This document shows, piece by piece, positions 9,341 through 18,468 of a DNA stretch of 60,945 nucleotides. Origin of the DNA: a bacterium (GTDB lineage: Bacteria > Verrucomicrobiota > Kiritimatiellia > CAIKKV01 > CAITUY01); contig JBAWZF010000016.1 of assembly GCA_037143175.1 (NCBI GenBank), positions 1 to 60,945 on the forward strand. Reading direction: 5' to 3'. Both the position numbers and the translations under genes were made by a program. How positions within the stretch are numbered: position 1 is the stretch's first letter; each line of letters opens with the position of its first letter. Below the pieces are notes generated by a model, which saw only the letters and a list, made by a program, of their open reading frames with translations, was not told the origin of the DNA and ran no database searches.

Positions 9341-9398
9341 GCACAAAATATTGCGCCACCACAGCTAACTAGGTAATGGATACCACTACCCCTTGTGG
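9341..9398 (-). promoter_or_regulatory. pair of NrdR-box-like sites upstream of nrdJ
   Basis: Two 16-bp sites resemble the NrdR consensus (ACACTATATCTTGTGT or its complement). GCACAAAATATTGCGC at 9341-9356 matches 11 of 16 bases, and CCACTACCCCTTGTGG at 9383-9398 matches 11 of 16 including both half-sites CACTA and TTGTG. Their starts are 42 bp apart, about four helical turns, as expected for tandem NrdR boxes. They lie 62-119 bases ahead of the nrdJ start. The remaining part of this 312-base intergenic region (9399-9591) is AT-rich and holds a weaker ACCAC/TTGTGG site near 9548, but no gene. Confidence 0.45.
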
Positions 9399-9591
9399 TG
9401 TGCAATGAGAAAATAATAAAATTTTCGACTTTTCTGAAGAAAATCCTGATCAGATACGATCGTTATAACGTGTTAGTTATAAGTGATTTGTGAATTAATA
9501 CCTGAATCATTATTCGAAAAAAAGCTGTTTATAAGGGTTTTTTGCATACCACCCATTGTGGATATAAAATATCTCGCACACAACAGCTAGA

Positions 9592-10980
9592 TTATTTAGG
9601 TTTTGCCACAAATTGGGCTCTGGAACGCTCTTTTGCTATGAAAATGACGGGAGCGCCGAGAAGGCCGAAGGCTTTACGCATAGCATTCACCAGATATTCG
9701 CGATAAGTATCGGGGAGTCGTTTGGGGTCATTGACAAACAAGCCAATTCGTAAAGGTTTAACGCCAAGTTGGGTGGCGTAATAGATTTTGAAACGTTTGT
9801 TATTCATGACGGGGGGCTGCACCCGCTCGTAGGCTTTCATGATGGCGCGGTTTAACAGTCCGGTCGGGATTTTGGTTTGGATTTGCTCTGCTACCTGGTC
9901 GATGGCCTCAAGGCATTGGCGCATATTGTATCCCTCTTTAGCCGAGACAAAAAGGATCGGGACCCAGTGTAAAAAGGGGACTGTATGTGAGAGGGCGGTC
10001 AGGTATTCTTTTTGGGTGGTCTTATCAGACATAAGATCCCATTTATTAACGATCACTACGCATCCCTTATCGTTGTCCTTAATCAGGCTCGCGATGGTCT
10101 TGTCGTGTGCCGTGGGGCCTTGCGTGGCATCAAGTATCAGGGCGACAACATCAGCCCGCTCGATGCTAGCTTGGGCGCGGAATACGCTGTAGCGTTCCAC
10201 GGCGCCATCGACCTTGCCCATTTTGCGCATGCCGGCCGTATCCGTGAGCAGGTAATGCCGGGCGGTTGGGCCGCTACCGATAACCAGCGGAATATCAATG
10301 CTGTCGCGTGTTGTGCCGGGAACATCGGAAACAATGACCCGCTGCTTGCGAATGATACGGTTAATGAAGGAGGACTTGCCGACGTTGGGCCGACCGACGA
10401 TGGCGATTTTCAACGGTTCATGAACAGGTTCTGGCGGGGCGGTCGGAAGTTGGCTTGCAACATGGTCAAGCAATTCCTGTAGTCCGAGATTATGGAGTGC
10501 GGAAACGCTGAAAATCGGGAAGCCGAGGCGCTCAAACGGGGCGGCATCCAATTCGCCGCGTTCAGGATTATCACACTTATTGACCGCCACCACTGCGGGT
10601 GTGCCTTTCTGGTGGATCAGGCGTTCAACCTCCTTATCGATGGGGAGGATGCCATCTTCCACATTGACGACCAGGATGACGAGCGTGGCATCTTCAATGG
10701 CGGCTTCGGCTTGCTGTCGTGTTTCAGCCTCAATAATGTTGGTGTTGGTTGCCCGGTTGAATTTTGTGAGTCCACCCGTATCCACCAGATCGAAATTTTT
10801 GCCATTCCATTCCGAACGGGCAATGATGCGATCACGGGTGACACCGCATTCCTCATGTACAATGGCCAGACGGCGGCCAAGAATACGATTAAATAGGGCC
10901 GATTTTCCGACGTTGGGGCGCCCAACTAACGCCACAACAGGGTGAGTATTTTGAGGAATGGGATCAGATATGGTTTTCAT
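9592..10980 (-). CDS. der: ribosome-assembly GTPase Der (EngA)
   Basis: Der has two tandem GTPase domains and helps mature the 50S subunit. The 462-aa protein shows both: G1 motifs GRPNVGKSALFN near residue 20 and GRPNVGKSSFIN near 200, G3 motifs DTGGL and DTAGM, and G4 motifs NKCD and NKWD. The C-terminal KH-like domain is present (KAYERVQPPVMNNKRFKIYY). The frame extends upstream to a TTG at 11019; the ATG at 10980 is preferred because the protein then begins as usual for Der. It is divergent from the histidine kinase gene. Confidence 0.96.
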   Translation of the reverse strand: MKTISDPIPQNTHPVVALVGRPNVGKSALFNRILGRRLAIVHEECGVTRDRIIARSEWNGKNFDLVDTGGLTKFNRATNTNIIEAETRQQAEAAIEDATLVILVVNVEDGILPIDKEVERLIHQKGTPAVVAVNKCDNPERGELDAAPFERLGFPIFSVSALHNLGLQELLDHVASQLPTAPPEPVHEPLKIAIVGRPNVGKSSFINRIIRKQRVIVSDVPGTTRDSIDIPLVIGSGPTARHYLLTDTAGMRKMGKVDGAVERYSVFRAQASIERADVVALILDATQGPTAHDKTIASLIKDNDKGCVVIVNKWDLMSDKTTQKEYLTALSHTVPFLHWVPILFVSAKEGYNMRQCLEAIDQVAEQIQTKIPTGLLNRAIMKAYERVQPPVMNNKRFKIYYATQLGVKPLRIGLFVNDPKRLPDTYREYLVNAMRKAFGLLGAPVIFIAKERSRAQFVAKPK

Positions 10981-11118
10981 GAATATGTTTTCGTTCTTTC
11001 GTCGTGCAGGATACGTCAATTAGCCGCACAATGCAATCCATGTCGATAAGAGAGAATATACTGGCATTTGCAGCAAAATCACGATATTTTCTATTGGAAT
11101 TATGATTTCGTCATCCTA

Positions 11119-12918
11119 ATGAGAATACAAAAGCGCCATAACGAAACAATCTGGTATGCAAACCTGGAATTCCGGGAGTGGTTTGTGCTGGCTACGTCAC
11201 TGCTGGTGGCCTTCGCTGTAGCCATCATTGGGGTGATCATCAATTTCAATGAAAAATTAGCAAGGTTTTTCCGTCCTCATGCAGACTCGATATTGGTTCA
11301 ATTTGTGATCAACTTTCTCGTGTTATGGGTGATTATTCTATTAATTTCTTCATATATTCGATGGCGTCGAGCCGCCCTGAAAAATGAGGAGTTGGAGGAT
11401 ATTATTGCATCCATCAGTCCTGATGTGCTTCTGGTGGTGGATCCCAATCGGAACATTTTAACGACGAGTGTGTCTGTATTGCGTATGTTCGGGCATCATC
11501 CCCGAGAGGTGTTGGGACGCAAGACGGATCTGATTTATTCTGACCGGCGTAACTCGACAAGTAACAAACACGAAATTTATGATGCGCTGGAACGGGAAGG
11601 TTTTCATATAGGGTGGGCGACGGGGAAACGGAAAGACGGGCGAACCTTCCCTTTGGAGATCATTTCCGGAGTCTTGAAGCGACATGGCGGCAGTGTTTTG
11701 CTGCTTCGGGATATTACTGAACGGAAAAATGCTGAGGAATTATTGTTGGAAAGGGAAATGCAACTTCGCCAATCCCAGAAGATGGAAGCGTTGGGATTGT
11801 TGGCAGGCGGGGTGGCGCATGACTTTAATAATTTACTGACCTCCATTCTCGGGTTTGGATCATTGGCGGTGGAGGCCTTACCTGAAGGTCATTCTGCGAA
11901 GTTGGACGTTCAGGAGGTTCTCAACAGTGCCGAGCGAGCGGCAAAGTTGACGGCGCAACTGTTAGCGATCGGGCGACGACAAAGCCTGCAGATCCAATGC
12001 ATGAATCTGAATGAATCGGTGGCGGGAATGGTGTTGTTGTTAAAACGCACCTTGGGCGAGGATATTGCGCTTGATATTCAGATGAGTCCGGAACCTGAAT
12101 TCATTGAGGCGGATTCTGGAGGTATTGAACAGGTCATTCTCAATCTGGCCGTAAACGCCAGGGATGCCATGCCCAAAGGGGGCACCTTACGGATAAAAAC
12201 CCACTGCGTTACATTGGATAAAGGGTATTGTGATGCCCATGTGTCGGTTGAGCCCGGTCGCTATGGGGTGCTCGAAATAAAAGATTCCGGATGCGGTATG
12301 GCCCCGGCGGTTCAGGAACATATTTTTGAACCATTTTTTACAACCAAGGAGCGGGGGAGGGGAACCGGGCTTGGGCTGTCCATGGTCTATGGCATTGTGC
12401 GCCAGTGTCACGGGTATATTGAGGTGGATAGCCAAGTCAATGCGGGGACTGAATTCCGTATTTATTTACCCTCCGCTGAAGGGGTGACGGTAACGGGTGG
12501 GGGCGATTCCACAGCACAAGTTAAGGTGGGGTCAGAAACTATTCTGGTTGTGGAGGATGACGCCCCTGTGCGGGGTTGTACGCAACGGATTCTGACGGAA
12601 TTAGGATATCAGGTGCTGGCTGTTGCGAGCCCTGAAGAAGCACTGAAAATCTGTTCGGATGTTTCCAAATCGATTCATCTGATCATATCCGATATTGTCC
12701 TTCCGGGAATGAGCGGGTCTGTTCTCCTGAAGCAAATCAAGAGTTTCAGGCCGGATGTTAAGGTCCTTTATGTCACTGGTTTTGATCAGGAATCTGCAAT
12801 AAAATATGGGGTCGATCCCGTTTTTGACCATATTCTTGTGAAACCCTATAAACAGGCAGCCTTGGCTGGTAAATTGCGCGAAATCCTGAATACTGAAAGG
12901 ATCCCTGTTGAAGTATGA
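11119..12918 (+). CDS. hybrid membrane histidine kinase with PAS and receiver domains
   Basis: The 599-aa protein has two membrane helices (about residues 20-43 and 58-80) with a short loop, then a PAS domain (about 90-205). A DHp helix with the phospho-acceptor His 234 lies in [11 protein letters not shown]. An HATPase domain with N-box ([14 protein letters not shown]) and G-boxes ([20 protein letters not shown]) follows, then a C-terminal receiver with Asp 525 in [10 protein letters not shown]. It is an orphan-type hybrid kinase of the kind that senses through PAS. The frame opens at a TTG at 11068; ATG 11119 is the first ATG, without a strong ribosome site. Its stop overlaps the HPr start by 4 bases, and an NtrC-type activator follows. 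Confidence 0.92.
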   Translation: MRIQKRHNETIWYANLEFREWFVLATSLLVAFAVAIIGVIINFNEKLARFFRPHADSILVQFVINFLVLWVIILLISSYIRWRRAALKNEELEDIIASISPDVLLVVDPNRNILTTSVSVLRMFGHHPREVLGRKTDLIYSDRRNSTSNKHEIYDALEREGFHIGWATGKRKDGRTFPLEIISGVLKRHGGSVLLLRDITERKNAEELLLEREMQLRQSQKMEALGLLAGGVAHDFNNLLTSILGFGSLAVEALPEGHSAKLDVQEVLNSAERAAKLTAQLLAIGRRQSLQIQCMNLNESVAGMVLLLKRTLGEDIALDIQMSPEPEFIEADSGGIEQVILNLAVNARDAMPKGGTLRIKTHCVTLDKGYCDAHVSVEPGRYGVLEIKDSGCGMAPAVQEHIFEPFFTTKERGRGTGLGLSMVYGIVRQCHGYIEVDSQVNAGTEFRIYLPSAEGVTVTGGGDSTAQVKVGSETILVVEDDAPVRGCTQRILTELGYQVLAVASPEEALKICSDVSKSIHLIISDIVLPGMSGSVLLKQIKSFRPDVKVLYVTGFDQESAIKYGVDPVFDHILVKPYKQAALAGKLREILNTERIPVEV

Positions 12919-13232
12919 TTGAGCGAACGGCCACAATTCGAAATGGGCAGGGGATTCATTGCCGGCCTTCAGCAAAAATTGTGACTGAGGCCAGCCGACA
13001 TCCCTGTCTAATTCGCGTTCTGGCAGAATCCGGTGAGGCGGATTTACGCTCCTTACTGTCACTTGTATCATTGGGACTTCAGGAGGGGAGTACAATTCGG
13101 ATTCAGGTTACTGGTGAAGATGAATCGGACGTCTGTAATCGTATTGTGGATTTATTTGAGACGCAATTTGATTTTCCGCCGCTATCCGCAGATGGCCGGA
13201 GTATGGTGCTTAATTCATTAAGCACTGACTAA
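12915..13232 (+). CDS. HPr/NPr-like phosphocarrier protein
   Basis: The 105-aa protein is an HPr fold: GIHCRPSAK places the phosphorylatable histidine exactly at residue 15, and LRSLLSLVSLGL places serine exactly at 46, the HPr-kinase site. Compared with ordinary HPr (about 85-90 aa) it has a C-terminal extension of about 15 residues. It overlaps the histidine kinase gene by 4 bases (ATGA), so the two are translationally coupled, and it lies 95 bases ahead of a sigma-54 activator gene. No enzyme I, IIA or HPr kinase gene is nearby. A regulatory NPr-like role is an inference from this setting. Confidence 0.88.
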   Translation: MIERTATIRNGQGIHCRPSAKIVTEASRHPCLIRVLAESGEADLRSLLSLVSLGLQEGSTIRIQVTGEDESDVCNRIVDLFETQFDFPPLSADGRSMVLNSLSTD

Positions 13233-13327
13233 TCTTAAAAATGAGAAAACATGTTGTTTCTTAGGAATATAGATTCTAGTATCACGTTCAATGTATCGTT
13301 GTGACCTTTTTCAAGGGGGAGTAAGCC

Positions 13328-14698
13328 ATGCCGCGAATTTTGCTTATTGATGATGAACCCAGGATGCTGAGTCTATTGAATACTATCCTTAAGGGAGAAG
13401 GGTATACCCTCACTCCCGTCCAAGATAGCAGCAAAGTTCCTGAGTTATTAAATACGGAAATCTTTGATCTCATGATCACGGATATTCGTATGACTCCTAT
13501 TGATGGCCTTGAGCTTCTCAAAAAGGCCCGGCAAGTTCGACCTTCAATGCCCGTCATTATTTTGACCGCCTACGGGTCTGTCGAAACGGCTATTGAGGCT
13601 ATGAAATTAGGGACCTTTGATTATGTCACCAAACCTTTCAAGATGGATGAGTTATTGATAACCATTCAGCGTGCTTTGGAATATAGCCGGGCACTTTCAG
13701 AGAACATTGAACTCAAGGAAGAATTGGTCGGGCGCTATAAATTCGAAAATATTGTAGCCGAAAGTGCGGCCATGCGGAACGTGTGTGAAATGATCAAGCG
13801 TGTTGCTCCTGCGGATACTACGGTTTTGATCACCGGGGAGAGTGGAACAGGGAAGGAGTTGGTAGCCAAGGCGATACACCTGAATAGTCGTCGAAAAGAT
13901 AAGCGTTTTGTGGCGGTCAATTGTGCGGCTCTTCCAGAAGCACTCCTTGAATCTGAAATGTTCGGGCATATGAAAGGGGCTTTTACGGGGGCTTCATCCA
14001 ATAAGGATGGACTTTTCGAGACAGCTAATGGGGGTACACTTTTTTTGGACGAGATCCCTTCCATGCCCCTCAGTATCCAAGGTAAGCTTTTGCGGGTTCT
14101 TCAGGAAAAGGAAATCCGGCGGGTGGGCGGAAATGATGATATTCAGGTTGATGTCCGTGTGATTGCGGCGACAAATACCAGTCTTGAGGCCATGATTAAA
14201 AAGGGAACATTTCGTGAGGATCTCTATTATCGTCTGAGTGTTATCCCTATTGATATTAAGCCTTTGCGTGAACGTCAGGAAGATGTTCTCCCTCTTGTCT
14301 ACCATGTCTTGCGTAATGAAACTGGAGAAGGGCGCGAAATTCCTAAATTGATGCCTGAAGTTCGCGATATACTGGAGCGTTATTCATGGCCGGGAAATGT
14401 GCGGGAACTTGAGAATGCCATGAAGCATGCAATCACTTTTGCGCAGGATAACAAAATCACACTGGAAGTTTTGCCGCCTCGGATTTTGAACCAAGTCAAA
14501 CCCGTCGAGCGTATGGGAGGGGCCCCGGAGGGAGCTGCAGATACCTTCAAAAATAAATCACTGAAAACCTTCCTGCGTGAGCGCGAAAAAGAATATCTTG
14601 AGCAGGTTTTGGCGGCATCAAAAGGGGATAAGGAAAAAGCGGCCAAATCGTTAAAGATCAGTTTGGCGACGCTTTATAGGAAATTACCTGAAGAATAA
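13328..14698 (+). CDS. NtrC-family sigma-54-dependent response regulator
   Basis: The 456-aa activator has an N-terminal receiver (Asp 52 in ITDIRM, Lys in VTKPF), then an AAA+ domain with Walker A GESGTGKE. The GAFTGA loop at residues 217-222 contacts sigma-54, and GGTLFLDEI is Walker B. The C-terminal Fis-type helix-turn-helix (EKAAKSLKISLATLYRKL) completes it. It should switch on sigma-54 promoters when phosphorylated, probably by the kinase two genes upstream. The next gene, the pilin, has such a promoter. An imperfect palindrome (13244-13261, AGAAA-N8-TTTCT) lies in its leader. Confidence 0.95.
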   Translation: MPRILLIDDEPRMLSLLNTILKGEGYTLTPVQDSSKVPELLNTEIFDLMITDIRMTPIDGLELLKKARQVRPSMPVIILTAYGSVETAIEAMKLGTFDYVTKPFKMDELLITIQRALEYSRALSENIELKEELVGRYKFENIVAESAAMRNVCEMIKRVAPADTTVLITGESGTGKELVAKAIHLNSRRKDKRFVAVNCAALPEALLESEMFGHMKGAFTGASSNKDGLFETANGGTLFLDEIPSMPLSIQGKLLRVLQEKEIRRVGGNDDIQVDVRVIAATNTSLEAMIKKGTFREDLYYRLSVIPIDIKPLRERQEDVLPLVYHVLRNETGEGREIPKLMPEVRDILERYSWPGNVRELENAMKHAITFAQDNKITLEVLPPRILNQVKPVERMGGAPEGAADTFKNKSLKTFLREREKEYLEQVLAASKGDKEKAAKSLKISLATLYRKLPEE

Positions 14699-14785
14699 GG
14701 CTGCCCCGGAATGATGAGACGGTTGAGATCGGCCTCTAGATGCCTCTATTACGAATTTTGGCCATGGAATCCAGACAAAAATCTA

Positions 14786-14812
14786 TAATTCTTATCTCAA
14801 AATCGAGAATTA
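14786..14812. promoter_or_regulatory. candidate activator-binding inverted repeat upstream of the pilin promoter
   Basis: TAATTCT at 14786-14792 and its exact complement AGAATTA at 14806-14812 are separated by 13 bases. The centre lies about 170 bases before the predicted pilin transcription start, the usual distance for enhancer sites of NtrC-type activators. The rest of the 323-base gap 14699-15021 is AT-rich and contains no gene that I can see. Confidence 0.35.
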
Positions 14813-14943
14813 ATTTGCTTTCCATGCAGTTTTGCACATGAACCTTTAACAATATTGAGAAAATAAGAGAGATTCATCTTGAAATGTGAGGCAAAAAAAG
14901 TGATAATACAAATAATTAGCGATTATAATCGCGAAATATAAAC

Positions 14944-14960
14944 TTGGCATGACTACTGCT
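14944..14960 (+). promoter_or_regulatory. sigma-54 promoter (-24/-12) of the pilin gene
   Basis: TTGGCATGACTACTGCT agrees with the sigma-54 consensus YTGGCACGRNNNTTGCW except at two positions. The invariant GG (14946-14947) and GC (14958-14959) have the required spacing. Transcription would start near 14971, leaving a leader of about 50 bases that contains the pilin ribosome site AGAAGGAG. Confidence 0.75.
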
Positions 14961-15021
14961 TATTATTAACAGTCGTGAGGAACAAGTTTTTTAGAAACAA
15001 ACAAAAGAAGGAGATGGTAAA

Positions 15022-15369
15022 ATGAAGAAGATGAAACAAGGTTTTACACTGGTGGAGATTATGATTGTGGTCGCGATCATCGGTTTGTTGGCCGCGATTG
15101 CAATTCCTTCATTCATGAAGGCCAGAACTACTTCTCAGGCCAATGCTTGTATCAATAACTTGCGCATGATTGAAGCCGGTAAGGAACAGTGGGCTTTGGC
15201 AACGAAGCAGCCGGCGAATGCTGATGCTGACGCTAATAAGGCGGCGGTTTTGGCCTATGTCAAGAATCCTGTTTCTGCGACGAACTGTCCTGGTGGCGGC
15301 ACGATTACCTTTAACGTTGTCGGCACCAATGCGGCCTGCAATCAGGCTGGACATGTTTTGGCGGACTAA
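15022..15369 (+). CDS. type IV pilin / type II pseudopilin
   Basis: The 115-aa prepilin has a short basic leader, a cleavage site after Gly 7 and a mature N-terminus FTLVE with Glu at +5, followed by the hydrophobic assembly helix ending in AIPSFMKAR. The CINNLRMIEAGKEQWAL segment is typical of the small pilins abundant in PVC bacteria. The C-terminal part has two cysteines that could form a disulfide loop. The gene stands alone between a sigma-54 promoter and a strong terminator, so it is probably highly expressed as the major pilin under control of the upstream NtrC-type regulator. No other pilus assembly gene is in the window. Confidence 0.93.
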   Translation: MKKMKQGFTLVEIMIVVAIIGLLAAIAIPSFMKARTTSQANACINNLRMIEAGKEQWALATKQPANADADANKAAVLAYVKNPVSATNCPGGGTITFNVVGTNAACNQAGHVLAD

Positions 15370-15392
15370 CCTGCTTTGTATAGCAAGGTTTG

Positions 15393-15426
15393 AAAACACA
15401 GCCCCATCAGTGGGCTGTGTTTTTTT
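15393..15426 (+). terminator. rho-independent terminator of the pilin gene
   Basis: ACACAGCCC (15396-15404) pairs with GGGCTGTGT (15412-15420) around a 7-base loop, followed by six more T residues. A run of A before the stem also makes it work in the opposite direction, so it may stop transcription of the convergent PAS gene as well. Confidence 0.92.
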
Positions 15427-15435
15427 ATCGTAACA

Positions 15436-16506
15436 TCATCTCGCGATCACATCTAAAATGCGGGATTCAGTTTGGCCGGGCGAGTCTTTACCATCGATGT
15501 ACGAGGTGGTCTTGTACTCAGTAATATCGTTGAGCTTATGCAGCATCTTGCGTAGTGATTCTGCGGCTTCAATACTGGAGGTAAGGAGTTCTTCCCCAAG
15601 GGCTTTATCGTTATCCTTGACCCTAGCCATTAACTCCAGGCTGGCCATTAGGACTGTGGCAGGTTGACCCAAGTGATGGCAGGCGGCTCCGAGACTTTCC
15701 ATCATGACGTTTTGACGTTCCGCTTGTTGATTGGCTTCTTGTGCCCGAATACGATCACTGATATCGAGGAATGAGAGAATCATGCTGGTTAACTCTTCGT
15801 CGGCGTTACGGTTAGGGGCCGCAGATACCTGCACATAAAGCGGAAATCCATTTTTCCGGGGCATAAGAACTTCTGCAGACCAGTTTGTTCCTGCTTTAAT
15901 GGCTGTAAGAATTACCGGGTAGGTTTCGCTTTCCGGGAACAAATCTTGAACATGATGTCCGGAAAGCGACTCAGTTTTTCCGCAAAGTTGCCCTGCGGCC
16001 TGATTAGCGTAATCAATTTGCCCATTCAAATCGGCAATGACAATTCCCGTGGCGGCATTTTGAATAGCCGTATGAATGGTTTTCAACATCTCTTCTGCCT
16101 GTTGCCGCCAGGTGATATCGCGGATAAAACAACAGAGATACTCGGTGCCCCCGACGGTTAAAGGGTTTACGGCAATTTCGACTGGGAAAAGCACCTTATC
16201 TTTGCGTGTGCAGTAAGCTTGGATGAGAATGAAGCGATCCTTTTTGACGCCAGCTTCAAGTGTCGTCAGGGTAGAGGCGTTGGCGCCTGAGATGATATTT
16301 GTCAGATTTAGGGAGAGTAACTCCTCGCGAGAGTACTTGAGGAAATTGATCGCTCGGACATTGGCGTCGACCATTTTTCCAGCCATAGTTGCGATAATTG
16401 CTCCGTCATAAACACTTTGAAAAAGTTCCTGGAAATCAGGGTCACCAAGGGTCGATTTTGCCTTGCCACGTATGGGGATTTGCGGGGAGGGTTCGGGCTG
16501 CGGCAT
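15436..16506 (-). CDS. double-PAS protein with histidine-kinase dimerisation helix but no ATPase domain
   Basis: The 356-aa soluble protein has two PAS domains (roughly residues 25-140 and 145-265, each ending in a PAC-like segment such as CCFIRDITWRQQAEEML). A helix with LGAACHHLGQPATVLMASLELM follows, resembling a DHp phospho-acceptor region with His. The protein then ends within about 70 residues, so no HATPase domain is present. The start at 16506 is chosen because GGGAG sits right upstream, although the frame opens at 16572. It may be phosphorylated by another kinase, or act as a scaffold. It is convergent with the pilin. Confidence 0.8.
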   Translation of the reverse strand: MPQPEPSPQIPIRGKAKSTLGDPDFQELFQSVYDGAIIATMAGKMVDANVRAINFLKYSREELLSLNLTNIISGANASTLTTLEAGVKKDRFILIQAYCTRKDKVLFPVEIAVNPLTVGGTEYLCCFIRDITWRQQAEEMLKTIHTAIQNAATGIVIADLNGQIDYANQAAGQLCGKTESLSGHHVQDLFPESETYPVILTAIKAGTNWSAEVLMPRKNGFPLYVQVSAAPNRNADEELTSMILSFLDISDRIRAQEANQQAERQNVMMESLGAACHHLGQPATVLMASLELMARVKDNDKALGEELLTSSIEAAESLRKMLHKLNDITEYKTTSYIDGKDSPGQTESRILDVIAR

Positions 16507-16692
16507 GACTCTCCCTTTATTATTGGTCAGTCGCTGCGCAAGCCTTATATCCGGCGGAATATCAATCCGCATTGTTTGAGATGCAAGCTTTATGTGTCTC
16601 CCCCCCCTCCCTGCTGAAACGTTCTATTGCACGAAATCTAACCCCATTGTTCGTGTGTGTCAAGCCGATCTGCCTGAATCCCAGACCCCATC

Positions 16693-18252
16693 TTAGTCGC
16701 AGGAACGGTCCCAGATCTTGCCGTCTTTAATTTCGAAAATTCGTGTGGCAAGCGACTTGATCAGCCGATGATCATGAGAGACAAAAATAACTGTATTTTC
16801 GAGCTTGGCCAAGGCGAAGTTCAGTGCTTCAATGGATTCCAAGTCCAGATGATTGGTGGGTTCATCCAGAATGGTCACATTTCCGCCCTCCAGCATCATC
16901 TTGGAAAGAATGAGCCGGGCTTTTTCACCACCACTCAGAACTTGGATGGGCTTAAACACATCGTCCTTGCTGAAAAGCATACGCCCCATAAAGGAGCGAA
17001 GTTCGGTCTCGGTGGCATCCTTATCGTCCGCAAAGCGACGCAGCCAGGTCAATGCTTGAGAACTCGGATCAAGAACTTCCCCAGGGTCTTGGGGGAAGAC
17101 ACTGAACTCAATGGTATCACCCAGGACAACAGTTCCTGAATCCGGTGGAAGGTGTCCGCACAGAATTTTCAGAAGCGTTGTTTTGCCGACGCCATTTTTA
17201 CCGATAATGGCGATTTTTTCCTTCGGCCCTATTTCGCAGCTAAAGTCTTTGAAAAGAGGAAGGTCGTAACCTTTTGAGATGTGATGGACCTGAATGACTT
17301 TGTCTCCCAGTCGGCGTTTGGGGGTGAATCGGATAAAGGGGGATACTCGGGAACTGGGCTTAACTTCTTCAAGTTCGATTTTGCCCAATAACTTCTGCCG
17401 TGATGTGGCTTGTTTGGCCTTGGATGCATTGGCGCTAAACCGACTGATGAAGGTTTTCAGATCGTGAATCTGCTTCTCCATCTTCTTATTAGCCTTTTCT
17501 CGCAGTTCACGGGATTCCAGACTTGCGATGGTGAAATCATCATAATTGCCCGTGAACATGCGGATCTCATGATAATCCAGGTCGGCGATATGTGTGCAAA
17601 CCTGATTCAGGAAAAACCGGTCATGAGAGATAACCACGACAGTGCCCTCATAGCGTTTCAAGAGATCCACCAGCCATTCGATGGAGTCCATATCCAGATG
17701 GTTGGTGGGTTCATCCAGCAGCAGGACATCAGGATGGGCGAACAAGACTTGAGCCAGCAGGACCCGGAGTTTAAATCCGCCCTGTAAGGTTCGCATTTCC
17801 TTGGTGAAAACGTCCTCACCGAAACCAAGACCATGTAGCAGTTTGGCCGCATCCGCCTCCATGGTGTAACCGCCTGCCTGCCCGAATTCGTCTTCGACCA
17901 AACCACTGCGTTCATGTTCGGCATCTGAAAGATCTGATTTTGAGTAAAGGGCTTCCCGTTCCAAATGGAGATCCCAGAGCTTCTTATTGCCCATGAAGAC
18001 GGTGTCCAAAATCGCCACATCATCAAATTCGGCATGATCCTGCCGCAAATAGCCAAGTGTGCAGTCACGGCCGATAGAGACTTCGCCCTGACTTGCGGGC
18101 ATGAGACCCGCCAGAATTTTAATAAATGTGGATTTCCCGGATCCATTGGCCCCGATCAGACCATAGCAGTTTCCCGGGTTAAATTGGACGCTGACGTCTT
18201 CAAATAAAATGTCCGGTCCAAATCTTTTGGTAAGTTTTGTTGTCGCAATCAC
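16693..18252 (-). CDS. ybiT: ABC-F ATPase, YbiT type
   Basis: The 519-aa protein has two ABC cassettes and no membrane helices: Walker A motifs GANGSGKST and GKNGVGKTT, signature regions LQGGFKLR and LSGGEKAR, and LLDEPTNHLD and ILDEPTNHLD Walker B motifs. The linker SRFSANASKAKQATSR is highly characteristic of YbiT. ABC-F proteins bind the ribosomal E site and relieve stalls. The C-terminus stops soon after the second cassette, a little shorter than in E. coli YbiT. Confidence 0.9.
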   Translation of the reverse strand: MIATTKLTKRFGPDILFEDVSVQFNPGNCYGLIGANGSGKSTFIKILAGLMPASQGEVSIGRDCTLGYLRQDHAEFDDVAILDTVFMGNKKLWDLHLEREALYSKSDLSDAEHERSGLVEDEFGQAGGYTMEADAAKLLHGLGFGEDVFTKEMRTLQGGFKLRVLLAQVLFAHPDVLLLDEPTNHLDMDSIEWLVDLLKRYEGTVVVISHDRFFLNQVCTHIADLDYHEIRMFTGNYDDFTIASLESRELREKANKKMEKQIHDLKTFISRFSANASKAKQATSRQKLLGKIELEEVKPSSRVSPFIRFTPKRRLGDKVIQVHHISKGYDLPLFKDFSCEIGPKEKIAIIGKNGVGKTTLLKILCGHLPPDSGTVVLGDTIEFSVFPQDPGEVLDPSSQALTWLRRFADDKDATETELRSFMGRMLFSKDDVFKPIQVLSGGEKARLILSKMMLEGGNVTILDEPTNHLDLESIEALNFALAKLENTVIFVSHDHRLIKSLATRIFEIKDGKIWDRSCD

Positions 18253-18468
18253 GGATTCATTCCAATCTCAAAATAAGTATCAATTCTCAATGGCGGGCAG
18301 ATATAATGCCCGACTGATCGAACTACGGCAAGTTTTTACGTAATAGGGTTCAATCGCGAAACTCTTCGCTTTTCTTATCCGAACCGAGAGAGTAAAAAGG
18401 GTGCTCAGTTTCTCCGTATGTCCACGGGGAATTTCGTGTCGTGTGAATTTTCTATATTTTGAGGTCTC

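Noticed and set aside
13244-13261. palindrome-like AGAAA-N8-TTTCT before the NtrC-type gene
   Set aside because: Only six of nine base pairs match and the region is AT-rich. It is noted in the gene entry but is too weak for a separate site.
18294-18312. CGGGCA/TGCCCG hairpin upstream of trpC
   Set aside because: It has no T-run and no Trp-rich leader peptide, so neither attenuator nor terminator can be supported.
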